From positions 1 to 31,877 of the IMG/VR virus record IMGVR_UViG_3300042321_001312: a stretch of DNA of 31,877 nucleotides, one strand, 5' to 3'. How positions within the stretch are numbered: the stretch's first letter is position 1; every line of letters starts with the position of its first letter. The position numbers and the translations under genes are program-made. The stretch comes from a virus. The notes beneath the pieces were generated by a model. The model was not told the origin of the DNA. It did no database searches and worked only from the letters and a program-made list of their open reading frames with translations. Positions 1 through 5,005 of this stretch are shown here, one piece after another.

Positions 1-2
1 AT

Positions 3-779
3 AGTATTGAATTACTTAGAAACATGGGCATGAAAGGTGTTCATTTCGGAATTGAAACTTTTAGTAAAGATGCTGGAAAGTTGGTAGGAAAAGGTTTTGC
101 AGGGCAACGTCTTAAAGATGGATTATTGTGGTGGAAAGAACAAACACCTGACATTTCCACCGGATGCTCACTGATAGTTGGATTACCAGGAGACACCAGT
201 GACTATCATGCAGAAAATGAGTGGTTTGCTAATAATGAAATTGATTATTGGTTTTGGCAACCTTTGTACATTACTAAGAATCAACAATTTGTTTATTCAA
301 GCGAGTTTAGTAAAGATTATAATAAGTACGGTCTTGAAATTATGTCAGACTCCGAAGTGTCTGCTGAAGTGAGGAATCTTTGGAAATTAGAGTATAAATT
401 TACAAAAAAATCTCATCCGTTTAGTTATAGATCCCTGCTCAATGAAAATTTTAGAAGTAAAGTAAATTATTGGAAAGATACTAAATCTGGCCAAAACTAT
501 TTTACAGCACTAAAGTTAAGTTGCGAACTTAATCAAAGTGTCAAAAATCAACGTGTTAGTCCATGGACTATGTTTGATTATGTAAGTTTAGGATATAGAA
601 TAGATGAAATAAGAACATGGGGTAAACATATTCCTGTTCCGCCTGTACATGAAATAAAAATTCAAGCAGATAATAGAATAAACGAATATAAAAGTAAAAA
701 ACTTGCATATGATTACTTAGAATTTTATAGTCATAAGCAACAATCAATTCGACGAACTATTCCCATAGTTCTACAGTAA
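3..779 (+). CDS. Radical SAM-like protein, 5'-truncated
   Basis: The frame is open from the first bases of the window, so the gene starts upstream; the first in-frame ATG at 24 is internal. The visible part is about 258 residues and ends in TAA at 777-779. The segment GVHFGIETFSKDAGKLVGKG resembles the GIE(T/S) strand-and-helix of radical SAM barrels, which follows the (missing) CxxxCxxC cluster motif, and the later SLIVGLPGDT also fits that fold. The C-terminal 150 residues are rich in Trp, Tyr and Lys and I recognise no domain there. Families of this type often modify peptides or small molecules, but the substrate cannot be told here. It sits directly before the tRNA array and ends 12 bases before the first tRNA. 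The radical SAM assignment rests on the C-terminal half only. Confidence 0.6.
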   Translation, partial: SIELLRNMGMKGVHFGIETFSKDAGKLVGKGFAGQRLKDGLLWWKEQTPDISTGCSLIVGLPGDTSDYHAENEWFANNEIDYWFWQPLYITKNQQFVYSSEFSKDYNKYGLEIMSDSEVSAEVRNLWKLEYKFTKKSHPFSYRSLLNENFRSKVNYWKDTKSGQNYFTALKLSCELNQSVKNQRVSPWTMFDYVSLGYRIDEIRTWGKHIPVPPVHEIKIQADNRINEYKSKKLAYDYLEFYSHKQQSIRRTIPIVLQ

Positions 780-791
780 TTTAATAATTTC

Positions 792-886
792 GCCCCTATA
801 GTTTAATGGTAGAACTCCGGCCTTATACACCGGCATCGGCGCCAGATTAGCGTACAGTCCAGGTTCGAATCCTGGTGGGGGTACCA
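792..886 (+). tRNA. tRNA with UAU anticodon (Ile?) and long variable arm
   Basis: Seven-base acceptor stem (GCCCCTA with TGGGGGT), D arm GTTT/GAAC with a GG-containing loop, anticodon stem with CCGG/CCGG, loop CTTATAC giving anticodon TAT, T arm CCAGG-TTCGAAT-CCTGG, discriminator A and encoded CCA. The variable region is about 25 bases, unusual for an isoleucine tRNA, so the identity is uncertain. Anticodon UAU would read AUA. Confidence 0.75.
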
Positions 887-911
887 TATAACCTTTCAAT
901 TTGAAAGGACA

Positions 912-940
912 TTGACAATAAATCCAGTTTATTGTATAAT
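912..940 (+). promoter_or_regulatory. Perfect sigma70 promoter P1
   Basis: TTGACA at 912-917 and TATAAT at 935-940 are separated by 17 bases, a full match to the bacterial sigma70 consensus. It lies 27 bases upstream of the small gene at 967 and would drive that gene and the downstream tRNA array. This is the pattern expected of an early phage promoter read by unmodified host RNA polymerase. Confidence 0.85.
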
Positions 941-966
941 ATGTTTTTAGTTAGTAGGAGCAAGCA

Positions 967-1113
967 ATGAAGCGTATGCAAAAGTTGCCGCATGAGCGTA
1001 ATCATTTTGTTGTCGCGGCATTATTTAGACGTGCAGGTTCACATCGTAAGCCTCACAAATCCTTGCGTAAGCAAGAGAATCAAAAGTTTTATAAAATGGA
1101 GAATTTGGCATGA
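967..1113 (+). CDS. Small basic protein, unknown function (48 aa)
   Basis: ATG at 967 has a good ribosome binding site (TAGGAG at 955-960, six bases before the start) and sits just behind a perfect sigma70 promoter. The product begins MKRMQKLPHERNHFVVAALF and is rich in Arg, Lys and His, with a later RKPHKSLRKQ stretch, so it probably binds nucleic acid or another acidic partner. The HERN(H/P)FV-type start reminds me of small uncharacterised phage proteins found near tRNA clusters, but I cannot name a family. Its TGA overlaps an ATG at 1110 that opens a seven-codon frame (MKRSGKR) ending at 1133; this could be a translated micro-ORF or chance. No membrane segment or signal peptide is seen. 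Confidence 0.7.
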   Translation: MKRMQKLPHERNHFVVAALFRRAGSHRKPHKSLRKQENQKFYKMENLA

Positions 1114-1145
1114 AACGTTCTGGTAAACGCTAGTGTCAACTTTGA

Positions 1146-1184
1146 CCCCAAGTCAAGGTTGGCACGTTAAATCTTAACTTGGGG
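1146..1184 (+). repeat. Inverted repeat running into tRNA-Lys
   Basis: CCCCAAGT at 1146-1153 is the exact reverse complement of ACTTGGGG at 1177-1184. The right arm overlaps the first bases of tRNA-Lys. In a precursor RNA it would compete with the tRNA acceptor stem or form a processing hairpin. No T-run follows, so it is not a classic terminator. Confidence 0.4.
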
Positions 1185-1256
1185 GGTATAACTTAACGGC
1201 TAAAGTAGTAGGCTTTTAACCTATTAATCAGAGTTCGATTCTCTGTGCCCCTACCA
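1182..1256 (+). tRNA. tRNA-Lys (UUU)
   Basis: Acceptor GGGGGTA pairs with TGCCCCT. The D arm is ACTT/AAGT. The anticodon stem is GTAGG/CCTAT with loop CTTTTAA, giving TTT. The T arm is CAGAG/CTCTG with TTCGATT. Discriminator A and CCA are encoded. The CCA also forms the outermost pairs of the following RNA hairpin element. Confidence 0.93.
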
Positions 1257-1365
1257 TATAAAAACACATTGTCATGCAGCACAGCCGAATCTGTGTGTAA
1301 CTCCTAGGCGTAACCTATTGTGAGAAATAGGGGAGTGCAATTCTCATCAGTGTGTTTCTATATGG
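1257..1365 (+). ncRNA. Structured RNA element A (paralogue of element D)
   Basis: A long closing stem is formed by 1254-1271 and 1348-1365: 16 Watson-Crick pairs, one G-U and one mismatch. Inside are a CACAG/CTGTG hairpin, a CCTATT/AATAGG hairpin and an ACTCC/GGAGT pairing. The 3' arm, the start of the 5' arm and the internal nonamer TCCTAGGCG (1302-1310) recur in element D at 2195-2286. The outer pairs take in the CCA end of tRNA-Lys, so the element may be released by tRNA 3' processing. There is no plausible coding frame. Function is unknown; it could be an independent RNA or part of a larger ornate phage RNA. Confidence 0.65.
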
Positions 1366-1369
1366 TAAA

Positions 1370-1523
1370 TTATTTGTTGAAAGCCTGACAGAAAGTGCTT
1401 AACCAGCGGCCTAACTCTCAAGGTAATACCAACCCTTGCACTTATTGCTGTGGTGGCAATCGCTTCCAAGGGGACCACTTTATTACTAGGTCTTAAACAG
1501 TAGAGAGTGCTTTCAACAAATAA
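1370..1523 (+). ncRNA. Structured RNA element B, 15-bp closing stem
   Basis: Bases 1370-1384 and 1509-1523 form a perfect 15-bp stem (TATTTGTTGAAAGC on the left arm) enclosing about 124 bases. Nested pairings include ACTCTC 1414-1419 with GAGAGT 1503-1508 and an ATTGC/GCAAT hairpin with a 7-base loop. No open reading frame with a ribosome binding site is present. It lies between tRNA-Lys and tRNA-Tyr in the same transcription direction. No known RNA class is recognised. Confidence 0.6.
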
Positions 1524-1530
1524 AAAGGGA

Positions 1531-1595
1531 GAATCGCCGCGAGGCGTATTCTTAAACGACCTGTAGAACTCCCAGGCGTCCCGTAGTTAGTTTTT
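1531..1595 (+). ncRNA. GNRA hairpin and third TCCYAGGCG-like segment
   Basis: A hairpin with stem AGAAT-CGCC / GGCG-ATTCT (one bulged T) and a GCGA tetraloop lies at about 1531-1553. It is followed at 1567-1578 by AACTCCCAGGCG, which matches AACTCCTAGGCG of element A in 11 of 12 bases, and then by TAGTT as in element D. No long closing stem was found, so this may be a degenerate third copy or a part that pairs elsewhere. Confidence 0.4.
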
Positions 1596-1688
1596 GGAGG
1601 TCTTGATGCTAAGGCGTGTGCATCACCGGACTGTAAATCCGGTCCCTCGTGGTAAACATTCGCGGTTCGACTCCGTGGACCTCCACCA
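1596..1688 (+). tRNA. tRNA-Tyr (GUA)
   Basis: Acceptor GGAGGTC pairs with GACCTCC. The anticodon stem is CCGGA/TCCGG with loop CTGTAAA, giving GTA. A long class II variable arm follows, as expected for bacterial Tyr. T arm CGCGG/CCGTG, discriminator A, encoded CCA. Confidence 0.93.
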
Positions 1689-1706
1689 ATTTAATAGGAG
1701 AGTACT

Positions 1707-1910
1707 ATGTTAATTTCAGAAATATCAAATTATACCACTTGGGTGGGTGATATTAGAAAAACAATAGTAAGAGAAATTTTTAAATATGATGAGGGTAATG
1801 ATGTAATAGTTGTAACAGTTCATGGTCAAGAATTTGCACAACTGTATAGTGAAAAAGGAAAAGAAGTTTCACAAGATAATAAAGGAACGAATATAGATAT
1901 TCGTGCTTAA
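1707..1910 (+). CDS. Small hypothetical protein (67 aa)
   Basis: ATG at 1707 follows a good ribosome binding site (AATAGGAGAG, about 7 bases upstream), 18 bases after tRNA-Tyr. The product starts MLISEISNYTTWVGDIRKTI. It alternates hydrophobic and charged residues (VIVVTVHGQEF in the middle), consistent with a small mixed alpha/beta protein. No signal peptide, membrane segment or known motif is visible. It is embedded between structured RNA elements in the tRNA array, so it is probably expressed early with the array. I do not recognise the family. Confidence 0.65.
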   Translation: MLISEISNYTTWVGDIRKTIVREIFKYDEGNDVIVVTVHGQEFAQLYSEKGKEVSQDNKGTNIDIRA

Positions 1911-1915
1911 GATTT

Positions 1916-1986
1916 GGTCTCAAAGTGTTCATGGACGCACGTATGCCTGTCACGCATAAAGAAGGGGATCGTTACCCCTTGGGACC
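1916..1986 (+). ncRNA. Structured RNA element C
   Basis: GGTCTCAA (1916-1923) pairs with TTGGGACC (1979-1986) in an 8-bp stem with one G-U. Inside are a TATGC/GCATA hairpin with a 7-base loop (1942-1958) and a GGGG/CCCC hairpin (1964-1978). It starts 5 bases after the small gene ending at 1910. It is probably the 5' domain of the non-coding block that runs to 2432. Confidence 0.45.
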
Positions 1987-2194
1987 GCCAGAACGTTCTG
2001 TCTAATCAACAGATAGTCTGACCCGGACGATGAGAAGTGGTGTGATATCCACGGGTGGTACACTTTAAACCGAAAGTGCGTTGGCAATACGATAACGGTC
2101 CCTGTCGGGAAGCGGGTGGAAGGTATGCGTGATGGATATGAGAGACAACCAACTAAATCCTGATGTACTACAATTACCGCCGGGGGACGCAGAG
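1987..2194 (+). other. Non-coding stretch with short hairpins
   Basis: No gene is seen on the + strand. Short local hairpins include TCTGT/ACAGA with a 7-base loop near 1998-2014, GTGG/CCAC near 2037-2052 and TCCC/GGGA near 2099-2110. The base composition is more GC-rich than the neighbouring coding DNA, as expected of structured RNA. This segment probably belongs with elements C, D and E. Confidence 0.4.
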
Positions 2195-2286
2195 CATATT
2201 GAAACACATTCGCCTTCCCATGGTGGGAAGGTCCCGTAAAGCTGTCCTAGGCGGTGGGGTAGTTGCAAGAAGTGTGTTTCAATATG
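2195..2286 (+). ncRNA. Structured RNA element D (paralogue of element A)
   Basis: Bases 2195-2210 and 2271-2286 form an uninterrupted 16-bp stem with one G-U. Inside is an 8-bp hairpin CCTTCCCA/TGGGAAGG, and CGCC at 2211-2214 can pair with GGCG at 2250-2253. The 3' arm AGTGTGTTTCAATATGG differs from that of element A at one base in 17. The AAACACATT start and TCCTAGGCG (2245-2253) are also shared, as is a GGGG-AGT-GCAA segment. The two copies are therefore homologous RNAs of about 92 and 110 nucleotides. Function is unknown. Confidence 0.65.
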
Positions 2287-2319
2287 GTGTCTGCAAACTG
2301 CTCACTTGTTGAACCTATA

Positions 2320-2398
2320 ATTTACTAGACGGGTGACTAGGATGGTTCGCAACCTTAAAGGTATGATCCGTACAGCGTTAACGGACAGTCTAGTAAGT
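2320..2398 (+). ncRNA. Structured RNA element E
   Basis: TTACTAGAC (2322-2330) and GTCTAGTAA (2388-2396) form a perfect 9-bp stem that can be extended by two weaker pairs. Inside are a GGTT-CGC-AACC hairpin (2344-2354), GGAT/ATCC flanking it, and a CCGT/ACGG hairpin (2368-2384). It ends about 35 bases before tRNA-Asn. Confidence 0.5.
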
Positions 2399-2432
2399 CG
2401 GATATGAGCACCGACCACCATTTTATTTTTAT

Positions 2433-2507
2433 TCCAGTGTAGCACAGCGGTAGTGCAGGTGACTGTTAATCACTTGGTCGTTGGTTCGATCCCAGCCACT
2501 GGAGCCA
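2433..2507 (+). tRNA. tRNA-Asn (GUU)
   Basis: Acceptor TCCAGTG pairs perfectly with CACTGGA. The anticodon stem is GGTGA/TCACT with loop CTGTTAA, giving GTT. T arm GTTGG/CCAGC with TTCGATC, discriminator G, encoded CCA. Confidence 0.94.
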
Positions 2508-2514
2508 ATTTAAT

Positions 2515-2591
2515 CCGAGTATAGCGCAGTCTGGTAGCGCACCTGGTTTGGGACCAGGGGGTCGGGAGTTCGAACCTCTCTACTCGGACCA
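2515..2591 (+). tRNA. tRNA-Pro (UGG)
   Basis: Acceptor CCGAGTA pairs perfectly with TACTCGG. The anticodon stem is CCTGG/CCAGG with loop TTTGGGA, giving TGG. T arm GGGAG/CTCTC, discriminator A, encoded CCA. Confidence 0.94.
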
Positions 2592-2600
2592 ACACTCGCC

Positions 2601-2631
2601 TTGACTTATGGCGTATAATAAGAAAAATAAT
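2601..2631 (+). promoter_or_regulatory. Weak candidate sigma70 promoter inside tRNA array
   Basis: TTGACT at 2601-2606 is followed after 19 bases by AATAAT at 2626-2631. A perfect TATAAT also lies at 2614-2619, but only 7 bases from the -35-like box. It could act as an internal promoter for the tRNA genes after 2646, but the spacing is poor in both readings. Confidence 0.3.
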
Positions 2632-2645
2632 AAGTCATCTTTTTT

Positions 2646-2721
2646 GGGCTGATAGTGATACTGGGGTACACGCTGGTTTTGCAATCCAGAGATAGGAGTT
2701 CGATCCTCCTTCGGTCCACCA
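2646..2721 (+). tRNA. tRNA-Ala (UGC)
   Basis: Acceptor GGGCTGA pairs with TCGGTCC (with wobble pairs). The anticodon arm is CTGG/CCAG with loop TTTGCAA, giving TGC, and a T-T closing mismatch. T arm AGGAG/CTCCT, discriminator A, encoded CCA. A Cys (GCA) reading would shift the stem out of register, so Ala is preferred. Confidence 0.82.
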
Positions 2722-2727
2722 ATTAAT

Positions 2728-2802
2728 GGTACTATGACGTAGACGGATGCGTACCGGTTTCATAAGCCGAGGAGATTGGATCGTTACCAATTAGTACCAC
2801 CA
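2728..2802 (+). tRNA. tRNA with CAU anticodon (Met or lysidine-type Ile)
   Basis: Acceptor GGTACTA pairs perfectly with TAGTACC. The anticodon loop TTCATAA gives CAT. Discriminator A and CCA are encoded. The T loop ATCGTTA departs from the usual TTCGANN. Elongator Met and Ile (AUA, after lysidine modification) cannot be separated by eye. Confidence 0.85.
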
Positions 2803-2805
2803 TAA

Positions 2806-2883
2806 CCGCCCGTAACTCAGTGGACTTAGAGTGCTTGGCTACGAACTAAGAAGTCGGGAGTTCGAATCTCTCCGGGCGGTCCA
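2806..2883 (+). tRNA. tRNA-Arg (ACG)
   Basis: Acceptor CCGCCCG pairs perfectly with CGGGCGG. D arm ACTC/GAGT. The anticodon stem is CTTGG/CTAAG with loop CTACGAA, giving ACG (inosine-modified in bacteria). T arm GGGAG/CTCTC. The discriminator is T, which is unusual for Arg. CCA is encoded. Confidence 0.88.
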
Positions 2884-2887
2884 TTTT

Positions 2888-2962
2888 ACCCTTGTAGCTC
2901 AGAGGAAGAGCACCGTCTTGATAAGGCGTAGGTCGACATTTCGAAATTGTCCAAGGGTACCA
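2888..2962 (+). tRNA. tRNA-Ile (GAU)
   Basis: Acceptor ACCCTTG pairs perfectly with CAAGGGT. D arm GCTC/GAGC. The anticodon loop TTGATAA gives GAT. Discriminator A and CCA are encoded. The T stem closes with a T-T mismatch in place of the conserved G53-C61, so the T arm is slightly degenerate. Confidence 0.87.
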
Positions 2963-2965
2963 AAT

Positions 2966-3039
2966 ATCTCGCTGGTGTAATGGCAGCATCACAGTCTCCA
3001 AAACTGTTGGTCGGGGTTCGAGTCCCTGGCGGGATGCCA
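2966..3039 (+). tRNA. tRNA-Trp (CCA)
   Basis: Acceptor ATCTCGC pairs with GCGGGAT (one wobble). The anticodon stem is ACAGT/ACTGT with loop CTCCAAA, giving CCA. T arm CGGGG/CCCTG, discriminator G as in bacterial Trp, encoded CCA. Confidence 0.93.
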
Positions 3040-3065
3040 TAAGTAAAATAAGAAAGGTGATTGAT

Positions 3066-3554
3066 ATGAAAAATTTCAATTTGCAAGAAGTAAAAGAATT
3101 TGTCTTGAATCAAGGACCCGATACGAAAGTTTATTTGGGTGCAGACTCAGAACGTATTCGTGTTAATGGTGTTTGGTATGCAGATTATGCTCTTGCAGTT
3201 GTAGTTCATATCGATGGTCGCCATGGTTGTAAAATCTTTGGTTATGTTGAGAGAGAACTGGATTACGATCATAAGAAAAGTAAACCAGCAATGCGTCTGA
3301 TGACTGAAGTTTATAAAGTGTCTGAATTGTTCCAAAGTTTGGCTGATGTGTTGGAAGACCGTCATGTTGAAGTTCACTTAGACCTTAATAAGTCTGATGA
3401 ATACGGAAGTTCATGCGTTGTACAACAAGCAATTGGTTATATCAAAGGTACATGTAACATGACACCTATGGTTAAACCAGATGCACCAGCTGCTTCGTTC
3501 TGTGCAGACCGATTAAAACGGATTCTTACAGAACAAGTAACTGTAACATGTTAA
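3066..3554 (+). CDS. YkuK/DUF458-like RNase H-fold protein
   Basis: The product is 162 residues from ATG 3066, which is served by AAAGGTGA at 3053-3060. A GTG at 3057 is in frame but lies inside that ribosome binding site, so it is a poor start. Conserved acidic residues in the right order for an RNase H-like fold are D27 in YLGADSE, E81 in RLMTEVY, D106 in VHLDLN and D148 in CADRL. The N-terminal strands (KVYLGADSER, YALAVVVHID) and the KSDEYGSSCVVQQAIGYIKG segment match my memory of the YkuK (DUF458) family, predicted ribonuclease H-related proteins with no settled role. It stands alone between tRNA-Trp and tRNA-His, so a role in RNA processing or turnover is an attractive inference. Confidence 0.78.
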   Translation: MKNFNLQEVKEFVLNQGPDTKVYLGADSERIRVNGVWYADYALAVVVHIDGRHGCKIFGYVERELDYDHKKSKPAMRLMTEVYKVSELFQSLADVLEDRHVEVHLDLNKSDEYGSSCVVQQAIGYIKGTCNMTPMVKPDAPAASFCADRLKRILTEQVTVTC

Positions 3555-3561
3555 TGACGAT

Positions 3562-3637
3562 GGAGTTATTAGTGTAGTGGACTGCACACCTTGCTGTGAC
3601 CGAGGTAGTATGAGTTCGATCCTCATATAACTCCCCA
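3562..3637 (+). tRNA. tRNA-His (GUG)
   Basis: The T stem ATGAG/CTCAT fixes the acceptor as GAGTTAT with ATAACTC. This leaves an encoded G-1 (3562) opposite C73, the identity pair of bacterial tRNA-His. The anticodon stem is CCTTG/CGAGG with loop CTGTGAC, giving GTG. CCA is encoded. Confidence 0.94.
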
Positions 3638-3643
3638 AATTAT

Positions 3644-3718
3644 GCCTTGTTAACTCAGCGGTAGAGTGTCTCCCTTACAAGGAGAAGGTCGGCGGTTCGA
3701 TCCCGTCACAAGGTACCA
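3644..3718 (+). tRNA. tRNA-Val (UAC)
   Basis: Acceptor GCCTTGT pairs with ACAAGGT (one G-T). D arm ACTC/GAGT. The anticodon stem is TCTCC/GGAGA with loop CTTACAA, giving TAC. Discriminator A, encoded CCA. Confidence 0.94.
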
Positions 3719-3721
3719 ATT

Positions 3722-3797
3722 GCTGCTTTAGCTGATGTGGTCATAGCGGCGGCCTGAAGAGCCGTTGAAGTTGGTTCGATTCCAACAGGCAGCGCCA
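3722..3797 (+). tRNA. tRNA-Phe (GAA)
   Basis: Acceptor GCTGCTT pairs with AGGCAGC (one wobble). The anticodon stem is GCGGC/GCCGT with loop CTGAAGA, giving GAA. T arm GTTGG/CCAAC, encoded CCA. The discriminator is G, whereas bacterial Phe usually has A. Confidence 0.9.
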
Positions 3798-3798
3798 A

Positions 3799-3872
3799 GC
3801 TCTCATAGTATAATGGTATTACATACCCTTGGTAAGGGTAAAACACAAGTTCAATTCTTGTTGGGAGCACCA
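3799..3872 (+). tRNA. tRNA-Thr (GGU)
   Basis: Acceptor GCTCTCA pairs with TGGGAGC. The anticodon stem is TACCC/GGGTA with loop TTGGTAA, giving GGT. T arm ACAAG/CTTGT with TTCAATT, discriminator A, encoded CCA. It begins one base after the tRNA-Phe CCA. Confidence 0.92.
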
Positions 3873-4015
3873 ATGTTGGGAATAACCAACGGTTTGAATT
3901 CAGCTTTCGCTTGATTAATTATTGGATGTGGTGTAAAATACCTACTTGTTGTAAGATAAATGCAGTGATGCACATTAGCTGAGATTTTTATAGGTTCATT
4001 CATAAAAGTATATAT

Positions 4016-4092
4016 GCCCCGGTGACGGAATCGGTATACGTGTTGGTCTTAGAAACCAAATTTTGGGAGTTCAAATCTCCCCTGGGGCACCA
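4016..4092 (+). tRNA. tRNA-Leu (UAG) with short variable arm
   Basis: Acceptor GCCCCGG pairs with CTGGGGC. The anticodon stem is TTGGT/ACCAA with loop CTTAGAA, giving TAG. T arm GGGAG/CTCCC, discriminator A, encoded CCA. Only about 5 bases separate the anticodon and T arms, so it lacks the class II variable arm that bacterial Leu tRNAs normally carry. The stretch before it (3873-4015) has no gene, only small hairpins such as GTTGG/CCAAC and TGCA-GTGA-TGCA. Confidence 0.87.
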
Positions 4093-4098
4093 AAATTT

Positions 4099-4173
4099 CT
4101 GGCGTTCGTATAATGGATAATACAGGGGTCTTCTAAGCCCTTAATAGGAGTTCGATTCTCTTACGCCGGGCCA
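4099..4173 (+). tRNA. tRNA-Arg (UCU)
   Basis: Acceptor CTGGCGT pairs with ACGCCGG (one wobble). The anticodon loop CTTCTAA gives TCT, flanked by AGGGGT/GCCCT pairing. T arm AGGAG/CTCTT, discriminator G, encoded CCA. It reads the AGA codons common in AT-rich phage genes. Confidence 0.91.
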
Positions 4174-4188
4174 AGATAAGGAGTTAAA

Positions 4189-4776
4189 ATGCCAGCAGTT
4201 TTCTTAGTGAGTGATACACATTTTGGCCATGCTGGAGTGTGTAGGTTTATGCGCGCTGATGGTGTGACTAAACTTCGACCATGGGATAATCCTGAAGAAA
4301 TGGATGAAGAAATGGTGAAACGTTGGAACGAAACAGTTCGGCGAAATGATAAAGTATATCATCTTGGTGATGTTGTTATCAATCGCAAGTCACTTAATAT
4401 TATGCGCCGATTAAACGGTGATAAAGTATTAATTCGTGGTAACCATGACATTTTTAAACTTGAAGATTACACAAAATATTTTAGAGACATTCGTGGTTAT
4501 CATGTGATGAACGGAATGATTCTGTCTCATATTCCGGTACATGAAGAAAGTCTAGGTCGTTTTGGTGTTAATATTCATGGTCATTTACATGCCAATCGTG
4601 TGCTTCGTACAGTGAAAACTTTCACTGTGGAAGAACCTGTGATTGATTCACGTTACCATTGTGTTTGTGTTGAACAAACTGATTTTAGACCTATTCTTTT
4701 TGAAGACGTTATGAAGAAAATAAAAGAAGAAGGTGGTGAAATTGGTTTTCGCAATGGTAATGGTCCAACTATGTGA
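4189..4776 (+). CDS. Calcineurin-like metallophosphoesterase
   Basis: The product is 195 residues with a clear AAGGAG ribosome binding site 6 bases before ATG 4189. The full set of metallophosphoesterase metal-binding motifs is present in order: D9-x-H11 in VSDTHFGH, GD at 60-61, GNHD at 84-87, SH at 113-114 and GHLH at 131-134. The length fits small single-domain phage and bacterial phosphoesterases. The family hydrolyses phosphomono- or diesters with two metal ions; the substrate here is unknown. Candidates are RNA 2',3'-cyclic ends or cyclic nucleotide signals, which is inference. It lies inside the tRNA array, one base before tRNA-Leu (CAA). No signal peptide, so cytoplasmic. Confidence 0.88.
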   Translation: MPAVFLVSDTHFGHAGVCRFMRADGVTKLRPWDNPEEMDEEMVKRWNETVRRNDKVYHLGDVVINRKSLNIMRRLNGDKVLIRGNHDIFKLEDYTKYFRDIRGYHVMNGMILSHIPVHEESLGRFGVNIHGHLHANRVLRTVKTFTVEEPVIDSRYHCVCVEQTDFRPILFEDVMKKIKEEGGEIGFRNGNGPTM

Positions 4777-4777
4777 T

Positions 4778-4862
4778 GCGAGTGTGGCGGAATTGGTAGA
4801 CGCAGCAGACTCAAAATCTGCCGCCGCAAGGCGTGTCGGTTCGATTCCGACCATTCGTACCA
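4778..4862 (+). tRNA. tRNA-Leu (CAA)
   Basis: Acceptor GCGAGTG pairs with CATTCGT (with wobbles). The anticodon stem is GCAGA/TCTGC with loop CTCAAAA, giving CAA. A proper class II variable hairpin (CGCC-GCAA-GGCG) follows. T arm GTCGG/CCGAC, discriminator A, encoded CCA. Confidence 0.94.
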
Positions 4863-4872
4863 AAAGTAGTTG

Positions 4873-4901
4873 TTGACAATACAAAAAAAGGCCTGTATAA
4901 T
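4873..4901 (+). promoter_or_regulatory. Perfect sigma70 promoter P2
   Basis: TTGACA (4873-4878), 17 bases, TATAAT (4896-4901). The next gene is tRNA-Gly (GCC) 22 bases downstream, then further tRNAs, the GroES gene and the 60-residue protein gene. It is a second full-consensus early-type promoter inside the array. Confidence 0.85.
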
Positions 4902-4923
4902 TACTCTGTAAAGTTAAATTGAT

Positions 4924-4998
4924 GCGGGTATGGTGCTAGTGGTAACACAAGACCTTGCCAAGGTTTAGTTGTGAGTTCGATTCTCACTACCCGCTCCA
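4924..4998 (+). tRNA. tRNA-Gly (GCC)
   Basis: Acceptor GCGGGTA pairs perfectly with TACCCGC. The anticodon loop TTGCCAA gives GCC. T arm GTGAG/CTCAC, discriminator T as usual for Gly, encoded CCA. Confidence 0.93.
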
Positions 4999-5005
4999 AG
5001 ATTTT

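Noticed and set aside
1146-1184. Inverted repeat as a rho-independent terminator
   Set aside because: No T-run follows and the right arm is part of tRNA-Lys.
1950-2268. Two overlapping open frames on the minus strand
   Set aside because: They cover the structured RNA block on the opposite strand, lack good ribosome binding sites and have the Arg/Ser/Pro-rich composition of chance frames across GC-rich stems.
2601-2619. TTGACT and TATAAT as a standard promoter
   Set aside because: Only seven bases separate the boxes, too short for sigma70; the alternative with AATAAT is kept as a weak candidate.
2846-3113. Minus-strand open frames
   Set aside because: They run through tRNA-Arg, tRNA-Ile and tRNA-Trp in antisense; the residues RPERFELPTS and PPGTRTPTNS are the well-known antisense translation of tRNA T arms.
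4648-4884. Minus-strand 78-codon frame with MVGIEPTRLAA
   Set aside because: Typical antisense reading of a tRNA T arm (tRNA-Leu at 4778-4862), not a gene.
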